A DNA stretch of 64,000 bases from Candidatus Gastranaerophilales bacterium (lineage in GTDB: Bacteria > Cyanobacteriota > Vampirovibrionia > Gastranaerophilales > Gastranaerophilaceae), in NCBI GenBank assembly GCA_944325835.1, contig CALVBO010000005.1:88579-152578 (forward strand), read 5' to 3'. Positions within the stretch are counted from its first letter, which is position 1, and each line of letters starts with the position of its first letter. The translations under genes were made by a program, and so were the position numbers. Below, piece after piece: positions 8,196 through 19,325 of the stretch. The notes beneath the pieces are model-generated. The model worked only from the letters and a program-made list of their open reading frames with translations. It ran no database searches and was not told where the DNA came from.

Positions 8196-9000
8196 TCTTT
8201 TTTAAGATGATAAAAGATTTTAGCATGCGACCCTGACCGTTTTCGGGGTTAGAAACAACCTCTATTTTGTCAAGATAGTTCATAGATGTCGACCCGCCTC
8301 CGTCAAGTGCCATTGCGCGGTCAAGGTTTAGGTCGGCGCAGTATTGCGTTACTTCTTCCAGTGTCATCGGGTGTTCATCCGTGAAGATAAGAATATGAAT
8401 GTTGTTATCTTTTAAGCCGATAATTGTGCGTGCGACTTTGTGCAGGGCAGACGCGGATTCACGGATTACGTTTCCGTTTTCATCCTTAACGACAAATAAT
8501 TCTTCTTCCATCTGTAATCTCGGAAATACCAGCGGGCCTGCCTGAATTGAGTTTACAAGCTGGCATTCAAAATCTACAGGACTTTTGTGCTGCGCTATTT
8601 CAAATTTGTACCCGTTGAAACATTCCAGCACTCTAAATTCGCTCCTGTTAAGAACTTTGTCTAAATTTTTTCTCAAAAGCGGGTCTGCAAGCAGGTTTTC
8701 GTTGAAAATCGGATCCGCAACTATCTGTCCGTCTGTTGTAACGTAAGATACTGTTTTTTTATTTTGCGGGTCAAAGAAACCTCCGTTAACGGTCAAAATG
8801 GCGTCTGCTTTTTTGTGGATTTCGCGATTGGTCATTAAATCGTCTGCAATTACACATTTCAGGCGTTTTGCCAGCTTTTTGTTCTGTTCCAGAATTATAT
8901 GATACACCCCGTCTGTTTCATTTATTTCAATAGCTTTTGCCGGTTGAATACAGAAAAGTGAAAAACAAATCCCCATTAATAATATAATTTTTTTGTTCAT
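8191..9000 (-). CDS. Phosphodiester glycosidase (NAGPA/DUF2233) family, exported
   Basis: A signal peptide (residues 1-23, ending KAIE) precedes a phosphodiester-glycosidase domain. Recognisable motifs are ILTVNGGFFD near residue 68, SIQAGPLVF, and the C-terminal ALDGGGSTSM. Relatives uncover mannose-6-phosphate in animals or act on cell-wall and exopolysaccharide phosphodiesters in bacteria. The substrate here is unknown. The start follows the lptF/G stop by three bases, so it is cotranscribed with the Lpt genes. This hints at an envelope role, but that is inference. Confidence 0.85.
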   Translation of the reverse strand: MNKKIILLMGICFSLFCIQPAKAIEINETDGVYHIILEQNKKLAKRLKCVIADDLMTNREIHKKADAILTVNGGFFDPQNKKTVSYVTTDGQIVADPIFNENLLADPLLRKNLDKVLNRSEFRVLECFNGYKFEIAQHKSPVDFECQLVNSIQAGPLVFPRLQMEEELFVVKDENGNVIRESASALHKVARTIIGLKDNNIHILIFTDEHPMTLEEVTQYCADLNLDRAMALDGGGSTSMNYLDKIEVVSNPENGQGRMLKSFIILKKK

Positions 9001-9003
9001 AGG

Positions 9004-10119
9004 TTAGATATCCTTTGATTTATATAGTGCGATTATTGCAGCGGTGAACGCGGCAAGCGGGAACAGTGAAGTTATTAGCGGCGGAAGAACCCCTTTTGCC
9101 GCCAGCAAATCAAAAAACGGAAGCGTTATGTAATATGCAAAAATACATCCGATAGCGATTACAAAGCCCACCATTCTGTGTTCGCGCGGTTTGCTAAAAC
9201 CCAGAATAACCCCGAGGATTGCAAGCAATACGCATACAAACGGGTGGAAAAATCTTTGATAATACTTGTTTTGCATTATACGAAACTCTTCATCCAGTTT
9301 TTCTTTTTTCAGAAGTTCTATGTAACTTTTCAAGTCTGCGTTTGTAATTTCTCTATCTCTTTTTGTGGAATAGAGCATTAATTTCAGGGCATTTGCAGCG
9401 CTTTCGCCGTTTAAAATTTCCATTGATTTCAGGTAACGTACCTCTTTGAAGATTCCGTCTCTGGAAATTTCGTAGTGGCTTATGTTATATAAAGTCCATT
9501 TGTCGTTTGCGGCTTTTCCGGTTTTTGCGTAATAGATGTCAGTGAGTTCGTGGACATCGGTGTACTGTTTTTCGCCGAAGTCAAGATAGATGATGTCCTG
9601 CATATCGCCGTTAGTGAATTTAGAAACAACAACGTAGTCCTGCGGAATATTATTTTTATCTTTTTCGGTGTAAATGTATTGCGTAGTAACATTTTTGCCT
9701 TTAATTGCGTTGAGTCCGACTTCTGACATCGGGATTAGTTTATCGTAAGTTATAAAGCATAGGATTGTAACGATAACGCTGAAAAACAGCACCGGCGCCA
9801 GAATTCTTTTAAAAGAAAGTCCGACAGCTCTGAAAATGGTAAGTTCGGAATCTTTACTCAATTTGTCGAAGGTAAAGAGACTTCCCAGAAGCAGACCTAC
9901 GGGGAATGCTTTCCCGAGGATTTTGGGAAGTTCATATAAAAGAACTTTTACTGCTGTTGCGGGTGTATAAACTCCGGAGAGGGTTTTTTCTATAGTTTTT
10001 AAAAGCATTTCCGGAGCAATCCACACGACAGTAAACAGAAGGATTGCAACAAAAGTCGTAACAAAAACCTGTGAAAAGATATATTTGTCGTATATCGTTA
10101 CTTTTGGGATTTTCAACAT
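9004..10119 (-). CDS. LptF/LptG family permease
   Basis: The 371-residue protein has the YjgP/YjgQ layout. There are membrane helices near the N-terminus (IFSQVFVTTFVAILLFTVVW and two more before residue 130), a soluble beta-jellyroll-like middle (about 135-265), and three helices at the end. This family pulls lipopolysaccharide from the inner membrane. The gene overlaps lptB by one base (TAATG), consistent with one transporter. Only one F/G-type gene is visible; the partner may be elsewhere. Its presence supports an outer membrane. Confidence 0.88.
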   Translation of the reverse strand: MLKIPKVTIYDKYIFSQVFVTTFVAILLFTVVWIAPEMLLKTIEKTLSGVYTPATAVKVLLYELPKILGKAFPVGLLLGSLFTFDKLSKDSELTIFRAVGLSFKRILAPVLFFSVIVTILCFITYDKLIPMSEVGLNAIKGKNVTTQYIYTEKDKNNIPQDYVVVSKFTNGDMQDIIYLDFGEKQYTDVHELTDIYYAKTGKAANDKWTLYNISHYEISRDGIFKEVRYLKSMEILNGESAANALKLMLYSTKRDREITNADLKSYIELLKKEKLDEEFRIMQNKYYQRFFHPFVCVLLAILGVILGFSKPREHRMVGFVIAIGCIFAYYITLPFFDLLAAKGVLPPLITSLFPLAAFTAAIIALYKSKDI

Positions 10120-10844
10120 TATAGTGCGAAATCCTTTCCTAAATAAAATTCTTTTGCGACCGGATCGTTTGCGACTTCTGAGCTTTTGCCCTGAATTTTG
10201 ATTTTACCGTCAAAGATTACGTAGGCTCTGTCGGTGATAGAAAGTGTTGCCTTCGGGTTGTGGTCGGTGATAAGTACGCCCAGACCTTTATCTTCGGAGA
10301 TTTTTTTGATGTTATCTTTAATTTCGCCGATTGCAATAGGGTCAATGCCGGCAAACGGTTCATCCAGAAGCATAAAGTCCGGACTTGCCGCCAGTGCTCT
10401 TGCAATTTCGACCCTCCGGCGTTCTCCGCCCGAGAGCGCAACAGACGGGGATTTGCGGAGCTTTTGAACCCCGAATTCTGTCAGAAGTTCTTCCAGTTTT
10501 AATTTCTTTTCGTTAACGGTTAGTTTATCGTTCATTTCAAGAACGAGTTTCAGGTTATCTTCGACCGTAAGTTTTCTGAAAATGGATGTTTCTTGCGGAA
10601 GGTATCCTATACCGAGTTTCGCGCGGATGTTCATAGGCGCGGCGGAAATATCCTGACCGTTAAGAATAATTTTCCCCATATTCGGTTTAACCAGACCTAC
10701 AACCATATAAAAAGTTGTGGTTTTACCCGCGCCGTTCGGCCCGAGTAAACACACAACTTCACCTTTTTGTATATGGAAAGACACATCGTTTACAACGCGT
10801 CTGTCACCATAGATTTTTATTAAATTTTGAGCTTCTATCTGCAT
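10119..10844 (-). CDS. lptB: LPS export ABC transporter ATPase LptB
   Basis: The 241-residue ABC ATPase has Walker A GPNGAGKTT (around residue 35), the Q-loop GYLPQETSIFRKLTVEDNL typical of LptB, signature LSGGERRRVEIARAL, Walker B FMLLDEPFAGIDP and the H-loop ITDHN. It energises lipopolysaccharide transport with LptF/G. It is immediately followed by the permease gene with a TAATG overlap. Confidence 0.93.
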   Translation of the reverse strand: MQIEAQNLIKIYGDRRVVNDVSFHIQKGEVVCLLGPNGAGKTTTFYMVVGLVKPNMGKIILNGQDISAAPMNIRAKLGIGYLPQETSIFRKLTVEDNLKLVLEMNDKLTVNEKKLKLEELLTEFGVQKLRKSPSVALSGGERRRVEIARALAASPDFMLLDEPFAGIDPIAIGEIKDNIKKISEDKGLGVLITDHNPKATLSITDRAYVIFDGKIKIQGKSSEVANDPVAKEFYLGKDFAL

Positions 10845-10880
10845 GTATTATTTTCCTTAAAATGGATGTGCTTCCGGCGC

Positions 10881-11621
10881 CTATTTAGCGTAGAATTCTG
10901 CGTTAACTGTAGCGTAAAGCTTCATAGAACCGCCTTGAACCTGAGTAGATGAGGATTCGACGGCAGCATCTGCTGCGGAGCCTGCGTACATTACTTTTGC
11001 GTTCATAAGACGCGGGTAATAATTTGTAGAGTTAACGCTGCAAGAAGTTCTTAGTTCTTTTATGCCTGTAATTTTTTGACCGGAAGCTTTTGCAACCACG
11101 TCAGCTTTTGCTTTAGCCTTTTGTGTTGCAACGCTTAAAAGTTCATTGCAGTAGGAGTTTTGATCTTCAAGTTTGAATTCAATGTTGCCGATATTGGTTG
11201 CACCGAGGTTAAGTGCTTTATCAATAAACATACCGACATCGGTTACTTTGTTTGTGTGAACGGTTATTGTATTATTTACTTCATAAAATTCAAAAGTTCT
11301 TTTGCCGTTGTTGTAGTAATATGAAGGGCTTGCGGAGTAGTCTATTGTTTTAATATAATCGCCCTTTGTTTTGTCAATCATAGTGTTTAAGGCTTGATAA
11401 ACTTTTGTTGAAATTTCTTTGTTTGCGATTGACGCGTTTTCAAGTGACGTTTTGTCTTTTGTCGTAACGATTACGTTAAATTCGACTACGTCCGGTTTAA
11501 GGTCAAGGTTGGAGGTGGCATCAACATAGATTGAACCCTGCGGTTTTGCCTGTACCGGAGTTGTTACACACATTGCAAAAAGCAATAATAGGAATATTGC
11601 AAGTAAATTTTTCTTTTTCAT
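10881..11621 (-). CDS. Exported SIMPL-domain (DUF541) protein
   Basis: A signal peptide (residues 1-25, ending VQAK) is followed by a SIMPL/DUF541 domain. Supporting features are DVVEFNVIVTTKDKTSLENA, the NNTITVHTNKVTDVGMFIDKAL segment and the KAKAKADVVAKASGQKITGIKEL helix. Proteins of this family are periplasmic or outer-membrane and mostly uncharacterised. The ATG overlaps the stop of the upstream membrane gene (TAATG), so the two are probably coupled. Confidence 0.85.
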   Translation of the reverse strand: MKKKNLLAIFLLLLFAMCVTTPVQAKPQGSIYVDATSNLDLKPDVVEFNVIVTTKDKTSLENASIANKEISTKVYQALNTMIDKTKGDYIKTIDYSASPSYYYNNGKRTFEFYEVNNTITVHTNKVTDVGMFIDKALNLGATNIGNIEFKLEDQNSYCNELLSVATQKAKAKADVVAKASGQKITGIKELRTSCSVNSTNYYPRLMNAKVMYAGSAADAAVESSSTQVQGGSMKLYATVNAEFYAK

Positions 11622-12049
11622 TAAACTACCTCTTTAGATTTTTCTTCTTCCTTTTGTTCTGAATTTTTTTGTGCTGCCGGTTGAATTTTTATATCCTGAG
11701 TTTCCAGCGGAGGAGTTTCGTGTTTCAACTCGGCGGTTTGGGATTTTATTTCGTTTATGATGTCTTTAATTTCTCTTTTACTTGTTTGCGGTTCAAACGC
11801 AACGAGGTATTTTTGTTTTTTATTGATGATGAGGTATGAAACCGCAAGGATAGCCCAGAGTATCAGCCCCTGAAACATATTTATATACGGGATTGCGCCG
11901 GTAATGTCTGCGATATGGTTCCAGAGTTTATTTAGAACCAGTGCCGGAAAACCTATAAACCCTGCGGCAAGGCAGACTACTATAAATGCTGCGGAAAGCA
12001 GTCCTCTGATACCTGATATCTGTATAACTCTCAATTTATTCTTTTTCAT
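11621..12049 (-). CDS. Small membrane protein, unknown function
   Basis: This 142-residue protein has a basic start, two hydrophobic helices (about residues 16-38 and 55-75) and a Lys/Glu/Gln-rich cytoplasmic-type tail. I do not recognise a family. It lies between ligA and the SIMPL gene, close to both, and is likely part of the same transcript. Confidence 0.7.
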   Translation of the reverse strand: MKKNKLRVIQISGIRGLLSAAFIVVCLAAGFIGFPALVLNKLWNHIADITGAIPYINMFQGLILWAILAVSYLIINKKQKYLVAFEPQTSKREIKDIINEIKSQTAELKHETPPLETQDIKIQPAAQKNSEQKEEEKSKEVV

Positions 12050-12053
12050 ATTA

Positions 12054-14042
<1,989 letters not shown>

Positions 14043-14089
14043 CTAGGTCGTATAATTCGTAATAATACGGTTGTAAAAGAGTTTCAGGC

Positions 14090-14926
14090 TCACATCACCA
14101 TGAGTAATTCTCTGATAACTTTTGTCGCAACGGCGGTTGAAACACCTGATGCATCGTAGTCCGGTGCAAGTTCTACTACGTCTGCGCCGATAATATTAAA
14201 GTTTTTCAGGTATTCAAACCAGCCAGCAAGCTCGTTAAATTCAAGCCCGCCGGCTTCAGGAGTACCGGTTCCCGGCATGACGGAAGGGTCTAAAACATCT
14301 AAATCCACCGTAACAAAAATATTTTTGCCGCGCAGTTCATCTAAATCGGAATATTTATGTGCAAGCGTGTTGTATTTTTTCATAAATTCCCACTCCTCTT
14401 TCATACCGGAGCGAATACCGATTTGCTTAATGTTTTGCGGCCCGACAATTTTTGAGGCATGGCGGATTACGGCAGAGTGTGACATTTCTTCGCCTAAATA
14501 TTCTTCTCTAAGGTCTGTGTGCGCGTCAAAATGGATAATTGCAAGATTATCATAAAACTTTGATACAGCTTTGATTTCCGGTAATGTTACGAGATGTTCG
14601 CCGCCTATACCGAAAACTCGTTTGCCGTCACGGTAAATGTCTTCTACATTTTGTTCTATGACATCGAGTGTTTTATAAGTGTTGCCGAGCGGAAATTCAA
14701 GGTCGCCCGCATCGTGAAAGTTTACATCTGCCAGAGTTTTATCAAAACGCGGTGAATATTCTTCCAGCCCCCAGCTTGCAAGTCTTATCTGCTCCGGCGC
14801 AAAACGCGAACCTGAGCGGTATGAAACAGTTCCGTCAAACGGCAGTCCGAGCATTACAATTGACGAAGAGTTGTAATCTTCATTTTGTCCCATCCAGCTT
14901 CTGTCTAAAAAAGGTCCTCTTAACAT
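14090..14926 (-). CDS. speB: Agmatinase / ureohydrolase
   Basis: The 278-residue protein carries the manganese ligands of the arginase-agmatinase family: FGIGGEHLVTLPE, IIHFDAHTDLREEY and VTVDLDVLDPSVMPGTGTPE. The last motif and the length fit agmatinase, which converts agmatine to putrescine and urea. No arginine decarboxylase is seen nearby. A related ureohydrolase specificity cannot be excluded. Confidence 0.88.
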   Translation of the reverse strand: MLRGPFLDRSWMGQNEDYNSSSIVMLGLPFDGTVSYRSGSRFAPEQIRLASWGLEEYSPRFDKTLADVNFHDAGDLEFPLGNTYKTLDVIEQNVEDIYRDGKRVFGIGGEHLVTLPEIKAVSKFYDNLAIIHFDAHTDLREEYLGEEMSHSAVIRHASKIVGPQNIKQIGIRSGMKEEWEFMKKYNTLAHKYSDLDELRGKNIFVTVDLDVLDPSVMPGTGTPEAGGLEFNELAGWFEYLKNFNIIGADVVELAPDYDASGVSTAVATKVIRELLMVM

Positions 14927-14975
14927 AGCACATTCTCCCTAATAATCCTTCCGCTATTGAGTATAACATAAAAAT

Positions 14976-15971
14976 TTAAAATTTGTTCGTTGCCGGAAGA
15001 TATGATTGAGGATAGTTGTAATCTTCTTTGAAACCGAGATTCCTGTACATTTTTAGTGCCTGAAAATTATTTGTTTCCGTATTCGTATTGATTTCTGTAA
15101 TAGGAAGCTGGTTTTCATCGCTGATTGCCAGAACTCTGTTGAGGGTTTCGGCAAGAAGATATTTTGATAAGCCTTTTGCCTGATGTTCTTTTGCAATTGC
15201 AAAAATAGGGATATTAACAATTCTGCCGCCTGTAACATTTGCAAAACAAAAGCCTGCCGGTTTCCCTTTGTAAAGCAGTACACTGGAGGCTGCAGGGAAA
15301 AAATCGGCATAAACATTTGTGACAATTTTATTCAGAATGTCGTAAGTCCCGTCAAGCGAGGCAAATCTCGTATCAAAGAGAGCGTCGGCACTTGTTGAAA
15401 ATGCGTTTTGAACAACACGTACGGCATCATTCATATATTTATCTTCCCAGTATTTAATGGAATAATCTTTTGGTAATTCGCCCATTGCCGCAATATTCAA
15501 TATCTGGCGGGAAGTTGTTTCGTGAAGCAGAAATCTTAAAACCGCTATGCCGACAAATTTGAATCCCAGAAGTGAAATCTCGCCGACAATTCCTTTTTGC
15601 TTGCCAAGCATCGGATAACAGACAACTTTTTCTCTTCTTTCAGTTTTAACTTCTTCCATAAAGAATTTTATCAGAGCGCAGCTTCGCTGTGCCAGATGTT
15701 CAAAATTCTGGCTGTGGATTATATTCAACTCTATTGATTCTGAAATCGCAAGAGTATAAACCAGAAAAGCTTTCGGAATTTCATTTTCAATATAAATAAT
15801 GCAGTTGATTAATCTGTTTTCAAGCGATTCAATAAAGCTGTCGTAATCAAGCGGCTCTAATTCAAATTTGTATTCGGTGACTGCGCTACGGCAGAAGTCT
15901 TCATACAACGGTTTGAATGCGGCATAGTATTTTCTTGATAAAACTTTTACGCATCTGGTTAATTCCTGCAT
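14976..15971 (-). CDS. GNAT-family N-acetyltransferase-like protein
   Basis: The 331-residue protein ends in a GNAT-like fold. The segment PIFAIAKEHQAKGLSKYLLAETL holds the acetyl-CoA loop (Q-x-K-G-L), followed by TEINTNTETNNFQALKMYRNLGFKED, the usual strand and helix. The N-terminal 150 residues may be a second, degenerate GNAT domain. The substrate is unknown. The gene lies between ribBA and speB. Confidence 0.7.
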   Translation of the reverse strand: MQELTRCVKVLSRKYYAAFKPLYEDFCRSAVTEYKFELEPLDYDSFIESLENRLINCIIYIENEIPKAFLVYTLAISESIELNIIHSQNFEHLAQRSCALIKFFMEEVKTERREKVVCYPMLGKQKGIVGEISLLGFKFVGIAVLRFLLHETTSRQILNIAAMGELPKDYSIKYWEDKYMNDAVRVVQNAFSTSADALFDTRFASLDGTYDILNKIVTNVYADFFPAASSVLLYKGKPAGFCFANVTGGRIVNIPIFAIAKEHQAKGLSKYLLAETLNRVLAISDENQLPITEINTNTETNNFQALKMYRNLGFKEDYNYPQSYLPATNKF

Positions 15972-15989
15972 CTAATATCCTTTTTCGGT

Positions 15990-17204
15990 TTATATCATGT
16001 GACACATTTTCTCTTTTTTTGTGTTGATATATTTTTCATTGTACTGATTAATTTCAGGCTTTATATTAACTATATCATGAATTGTCAAACCGTAACCCCC
16101 CAACCCGACTATTTTTTTAGGGTTGTTTGTAATAAGGTCAAATTCCGTAAATCCTATATCGCGGATAATTTGGGCACCTACCCCGTATTCGCGTAAATCA
16201 GGCTTAAAGCCCAGAGAAACATTGGCTTCAACTGTATCCTGTCCCTGTTCTTGCAGGGCATAAGCTTTGATTTTATTAACGATTCCGATTCCGCGGCCTT
16301 CCTGCCCTTTAAGGTAAACAAGCGCGCCTTTGCCGTGTTCGTTAATCATTTTTAGAGCTTCGTGGAGCTGCTGGTTGCAATCACATTTCAGGCTGTGGAA
16401 AATGTCGCCGGTTAAACATTCGCTGTGGACGCGGATTAACGGCATTTTGTCAGAGCCGTCATCTTTTACCAGCGCAACATGTTCCTGACCGTTAAGATGG
16501 TTTGTGTAGCCGTAAATTTTAAAATCGCCGAATTGTGTCGGAAGGTTCGCTTCAGCGTCACGTGTCACGAATTTTTCGGATTGAAGGCGGTACGCAATAA
16601 GCTGCGCAACGGAGATGAATTTTATATCGTGGTGGTTTGCAAATTTTCTTAAGTCATCACGTCTTGCCATCTGGCCGTCGTCCATCATGATTTCGCACAT
16701 AACGCCTGCCGGAGCATGCCCGCAGATTTTTGCAAGGTCAACGGCAGCTTCTGTATGGCCCGTACGGGTTAAAACGCCGCCTTTTCTTGCCATGCAAGGG
16801 AAAACGTGTCCGGGGCGCCTTAAATCTGACGGAACCGCATCGGGTGCAATCGCAATTTCAATGGTTTTTGCCCTGTCGTAGGCGGAAATTCCGGTTGTAA
16901 CGCCGAATTTTTCCGCGCCGTCAATACTTAGAGTAAAGGCGGTTTTCATACCTTCGGTGTTATTTTCAACCATTTGCGGCAACTCAAGGCGTTCTGCAAT
17001 TGTGTGATCAATAGCAAGGCATATAAGCCCGCGGCATTCACGTGCCATAAAGTTTATAATTTCAGGCGTTGCCATTTGCGCGGAACAAATCAGGTCGCCT
17101 TCATTTTCTCTGTCTTCATCATCTGCCACAATAACAGGTTTTCCCGCTTTATAATCTTTAATAGCATCTTCTATATTATCAAATTTAAAATTAAACAAAT
17201 CCAT
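15990..17204 (-). CDS. ribBA: Bifunctional 3,4-dihydroxy-2-butanone-4-phosphate synthase / GTP cyclohydrolase II
   Basis: The N-terminal half (residues about 5-205) is RibB, with [11 protein letters not shown] and the [13 protein letters not shown] motif. The C-terminal half (about 205-395) is RibA, with the zinc ligands in [19 protein letters not shown] and the [19 protein letters not shown] active-site region. It makes both precursors of riboflavin. It overlaps ribE by 14 bases. The other rib genes (ribD, ribH) are not in the window. Confidence 0.96.
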   Translation of the reverse strand: MDLFNFKFDNIEDAIKDYKAGKPVIVADDEDRENEGDLICSAQMATPEIINFMARECRGLICLAIDHTIAERLELPQMVENNTEGMKTAFTLSIDGAEKFGVTTGISAYDRAKTIEIAIAPDAVPSDLRRPGHVFPCMARKGGVLTRTGHTEAAVDLAKICGHAPAGVMCEIMMDDGQMARRDDLRKFANHHDIKFISVAQLIAYRLQSEKFVTRDAEANLPTQFGDFKIYGYTNHLNGQEHVALVKDDGSDKMPLIRVHSECLTGDIFHSLKCDCNQQLHEALKMINEHGKGALVYLKGQEGRGIGIVNKIKAYALQEQGQDTVEANVSLGFKPDLREYGVGAQIIRDIGFTEFDLITNNPKKIVGLGGYGLTIHDIVNIKPEINQYNEKYINTKKEKMCHMI

Positions 17205-17823
17205 TTTCCCTTAGAAACTCCATACTTATTTTACTTTTAGCAGTATTATCATTCAGAGATAAAAATTTTTCAACATACCGTCCGAGGATATCGGTTTCAA
17301 TATTTACCCACCCGCCGGTTTGAAGATTTTTGAGTGTTGTATTTTCAAACGTGTGCGGTATCACGGCAATTTTGAAGCAGGTTGCATTCACGTCCGCTAC
17401 GGTTAAACTTATTCCGTTCACTGCAATTGAACCCTTTTTTACAATATATTTTGTATCTGATGTTTCAAAGTACATGTTGTAGAAATTATCAAGCTTTTCG
17501 ACTTTTAAAAGTTCACCGGTTTGGTCGATGTGTCCTTGAACAATGTGTCCGCCCATACGGGTAGTAGGTGTAAGTGCTCGTTCAAGATTGACTTTCATTC
17601 CGGATTTAAGCTGCGAAAAATTTGTTACCGCAAGCGTTTCGGGGCTGACTTCGACCTTGAAAGAATTTTTAGAAAATTCAATTACTGTTTGACAAACGCC
17701 GTTAATCGCAATGCTGTCGCCGAGTTTCACATCTTCTAAAATTTTGTGACAAGAAACTTCCAGCACCGTATTGCACTGAAAACTTTTAATTTCTCCGATT
17801 TCTTCAATTATACCTGTAAACAT
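17191..17823 (-). CDS. ribE: Riboflavin synthase, alpha subunit
   Basis: The 210-residue protein shows the two lumazine-binding repeats of this family. It begins MFTGIIEEIGEI; GDSIAINGVCQTV belongs to repeat one, and GSIAVNGISLTVADV with a second MGGHIVQGHIDQTG-type segment belongs to repeat two. It dismutates 6,7-dimethyl-8-ribityllumazine to riboflavin. It is first in a two-gene unit with ribBA. I saw no FMN riboswitch in the short upstream gap. Confidence 0.95.
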   Translation of the reverse strand: MFTGIIEEIGEIKSFQCNTVLEVSCHKILEDVKLGDSIAINGVCQTVIEFSKNSFKVEVSPETLAVTNFSQLKSGMKVNLERALTPTTRMGGHIVQGHIDQTGELLKVEKLDNFYNMYFETSDTKYIVKKGSIAVNGISLTVADVNATCFKIAVIPHTFENTTLKNLQTGGWVNIETDILGRYVEKFLSLNDNTAKSKISMEFLRENGFV

Positions 17824-17842
17824 ATTATTGTTATATCATAAC

Positions 17843-17871
17843 TTGACTAAATAGAAAACATGGTACATAAT
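17843..17871 (+). promoter_or_regulatory. Promoter of prepilin B
   Basis: TTGACT (17843-17848), a 17-bp spacer and CATAAT (17866-17871). The whole stretch, including aaaacatggtacataatg, is nearly the same as ahead of prepilins D and E. Confidence 0.8.
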
Positions 17872-18084
17872 GAAATAGGCAATAAGGCAATAAGAAAATA
17901 AGGCAATGAGTCGTAATGACCGAATGGAAAAAAGAAATAGTCCTATTGCCATGATGCCCTAATGACCTATTGCCTTATACCAGTAGGTTTGGGCTTGCCA
18001 GCCCAACGCAAAACAAAGAAAGGACCGGCGGTCAAGCCGGTATCATAATTAGACAATGGCGAGAAGCCAGAAAGGATAGAAGAA
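17872..18084 (+). promoter_or_regulatory. Long repeat-rich leader of prepilin B
   Basis: The 5' leader of about 200 bases contains iterated GGCAATAAG units, then their inverted form (cctattgccttat, near 17960), and the palindrome gggcttgccagccc around 17988. It ends with the family ribosome binding site AAAGGATAGAAG. Parts of the same leader recur before prepilins C and E. It may fold into hairpins that affect translation or mRNA stability. Confidence 0.55.
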
Positions 18085-19192
18085 ATGAAAAAACAGAGTG
18101 TAAGTATTTGCACGGGGGGGGGGGGGGCCGGCTGAGCCGGTTCTACAATCGGAAAGCGTGCTCACGGACAACGTAAAATTTTATTGTCACCCTGAACTTG
18201 ATTCAGGGTCTGTCCAGCAAAGCGAGCTACCGGTAACGTTGGACAGATCCCGAACTAAATTCGGGATGACGAAAAACGCAGCGTTCACAATGGCAGAGAT
18301 ATTATTATCCCTGACGATAATCGGCGTGGTGGCAGCGATAACATTACCGAGCCTTACCGGTAACATCAACGAGCGAACATGGAACACGCAAAGAAAAGCG
18401 CTTTATGCAAGATTTTCACAGGCCGTTTCACTAATGGATTCAATGAACGGATATTCCGATGCCGAAACTTTTGTAACAGCAGGGCTTTCTAAAGTTTTGA
18501 AAATTAATAATGTCTGCGACTACGACCACCTCGAAGATTGCGGCATAACCTCAAAACAGATTACCGATAACGCGGGCAATCCAACGTCAATGCCAAAACT
18601 CGTCAGTGAGTTGAACCCTAAAAACACAAGTATGTCATTTACCGATACTCACGGAACAACTCCTGTGGACTATTCTTACAGTAATGTCGATACCGAAGCT
18701 GCAGCGTTTGAAACACAGAACGGCGAAAGCATTTTGGCTTTTTATAACCCTTCTTGCAGCGCAGATATGCAGGAAACTGATTACTATGGCGCCAGCAAGG
18801 TTTGTGCGAACTTTGTGTATGATCTCAACGGAAGCAAAGGTCCGAATGCAGTCGGTAAAGATATCGGGGTAATGACAGTTTTGTATCCGTCTGACAGCCT
18901 TGTTGTCGCGCCTATGCTGTATCCACGAAATTCCGGCGTAGAAGTAGACTTTAATGAAGCTCCAAAGGCCTGTACGGCTTTAGATGCTGAGTATCGTGTG
19001 CCAAATATAGGTGAAGTTATTTCTATGTTTTATAATAGTAAATTACTTAATATTATTGAGAGTTCGCACTATTGGTCATCAAGCCGCTACGATTCATCTA
19101 AAGCATGGAATATGAGCGGAACAACGGGAAGAATATTTCTTGAACCAATTAGCAGTACCGGATGGAAAAAGGTTAAATGCGTCAAGCGTTAA
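18085..19192 (+). CDS. Prepilin-like protein B, poly-G phase-variable gene, out of frame here
   Basis: The ATG at 18085 follows AAAGGATAGAAGAA and encodes MKKQSVSICTGGGG. With the 14 G residues present, translation stops at TGA 18133-18135. Removing one G joins this start to an open frame that runs to 19192. That frame contains AFTMAEILLSLTIIG, the family core DLNGSKGPN, and a lectin-like C-terminus (YRVPNIGE, YWSSSRYDSS, AW, ending KCVKR). The leader ahead of the cleavage site would be about 65 residues, mostly encoded by repeat sequence. An internal GTG at 18158 is in frame but has no ribosome binding site. I read this as a reversible off state, though a sequencing error in the homopolymer would look the same. 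Confidence 0.85.
18114..18127 (+). repeat. Poly-G tract, 14 G (prepilin B)
   Basis: A run of 14 G near codon 10. Thirteen G would open the frame; fourteen gives a stop three codons after the tract. Confidence 0.95.
18186..18270. repeat. REP-like palindromic element inside prepilin B
   Basis: This is an imperfect inverted repeat starting gtcaccctgaacttgattcag and ending acagatcccgaac..attcgggatgac, with an inner part ctaccggtaacgttgga. It is shared with 22360-22444 and, at its ends, with 43836-43943. It is translated as part of the prepilin leader in the open frame. Confidence 0.8.
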
Positions 19193-19195
19193 CAC

Positions 19196-19223
19196 AAAGG
19201 CGGGGCAATGTTCCCGCCTTTTT
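19196..19223 (+). terminator. Terminator after prepilin B
   Basis: The stem aaaggcggg / cccgccttt is followed by a T-run just after the TAA stop. Confidence 0.85.
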
Positions 19224-19244
19224 ATTTACATTACTTTAATCTTT

Positions 19245-19299
19245 TTGCCTAAAATCATTTTTTATAATATTATATTACATGTATTAAGAGATACATGTA
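19245..19299 (+). promoter_or_regulatory. Promoter and inverted-repeat operator of the oxidoreductase operon
   Basis: TTGCCT (19245-19250) and TATTAT (19268-19273) are 17 bp apart. Directly after lies a perfect 9-bp inverted repeat, tacatgtat (19276-19284) and atacatgta (19291-19299), with a 6-bp spacer. Its position at the likely transcription start suits a repressor site. The cognate regulator is unknown. Confidence 0.5.
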
Positions 19300-19325
19300 T
19301 TTTTTATAAAAAGAAGGTAGAACTT

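Noticed and set aside
18113..18127. G tracts as pure assembly or sequencing error
   Set aside because: Errors could change counts by one, but cannot create seven long tracts placed inside related surface genes with conserved flanks. The tracts are real, though the exact lengths are less certain.
19140..19325. N-terminal extension of the oxidoreductase alpha subunit
   Set aside because: It reads through the end of prepilin B, its terminator and the promoter; a good ribosome binding site marks ATG 19326.
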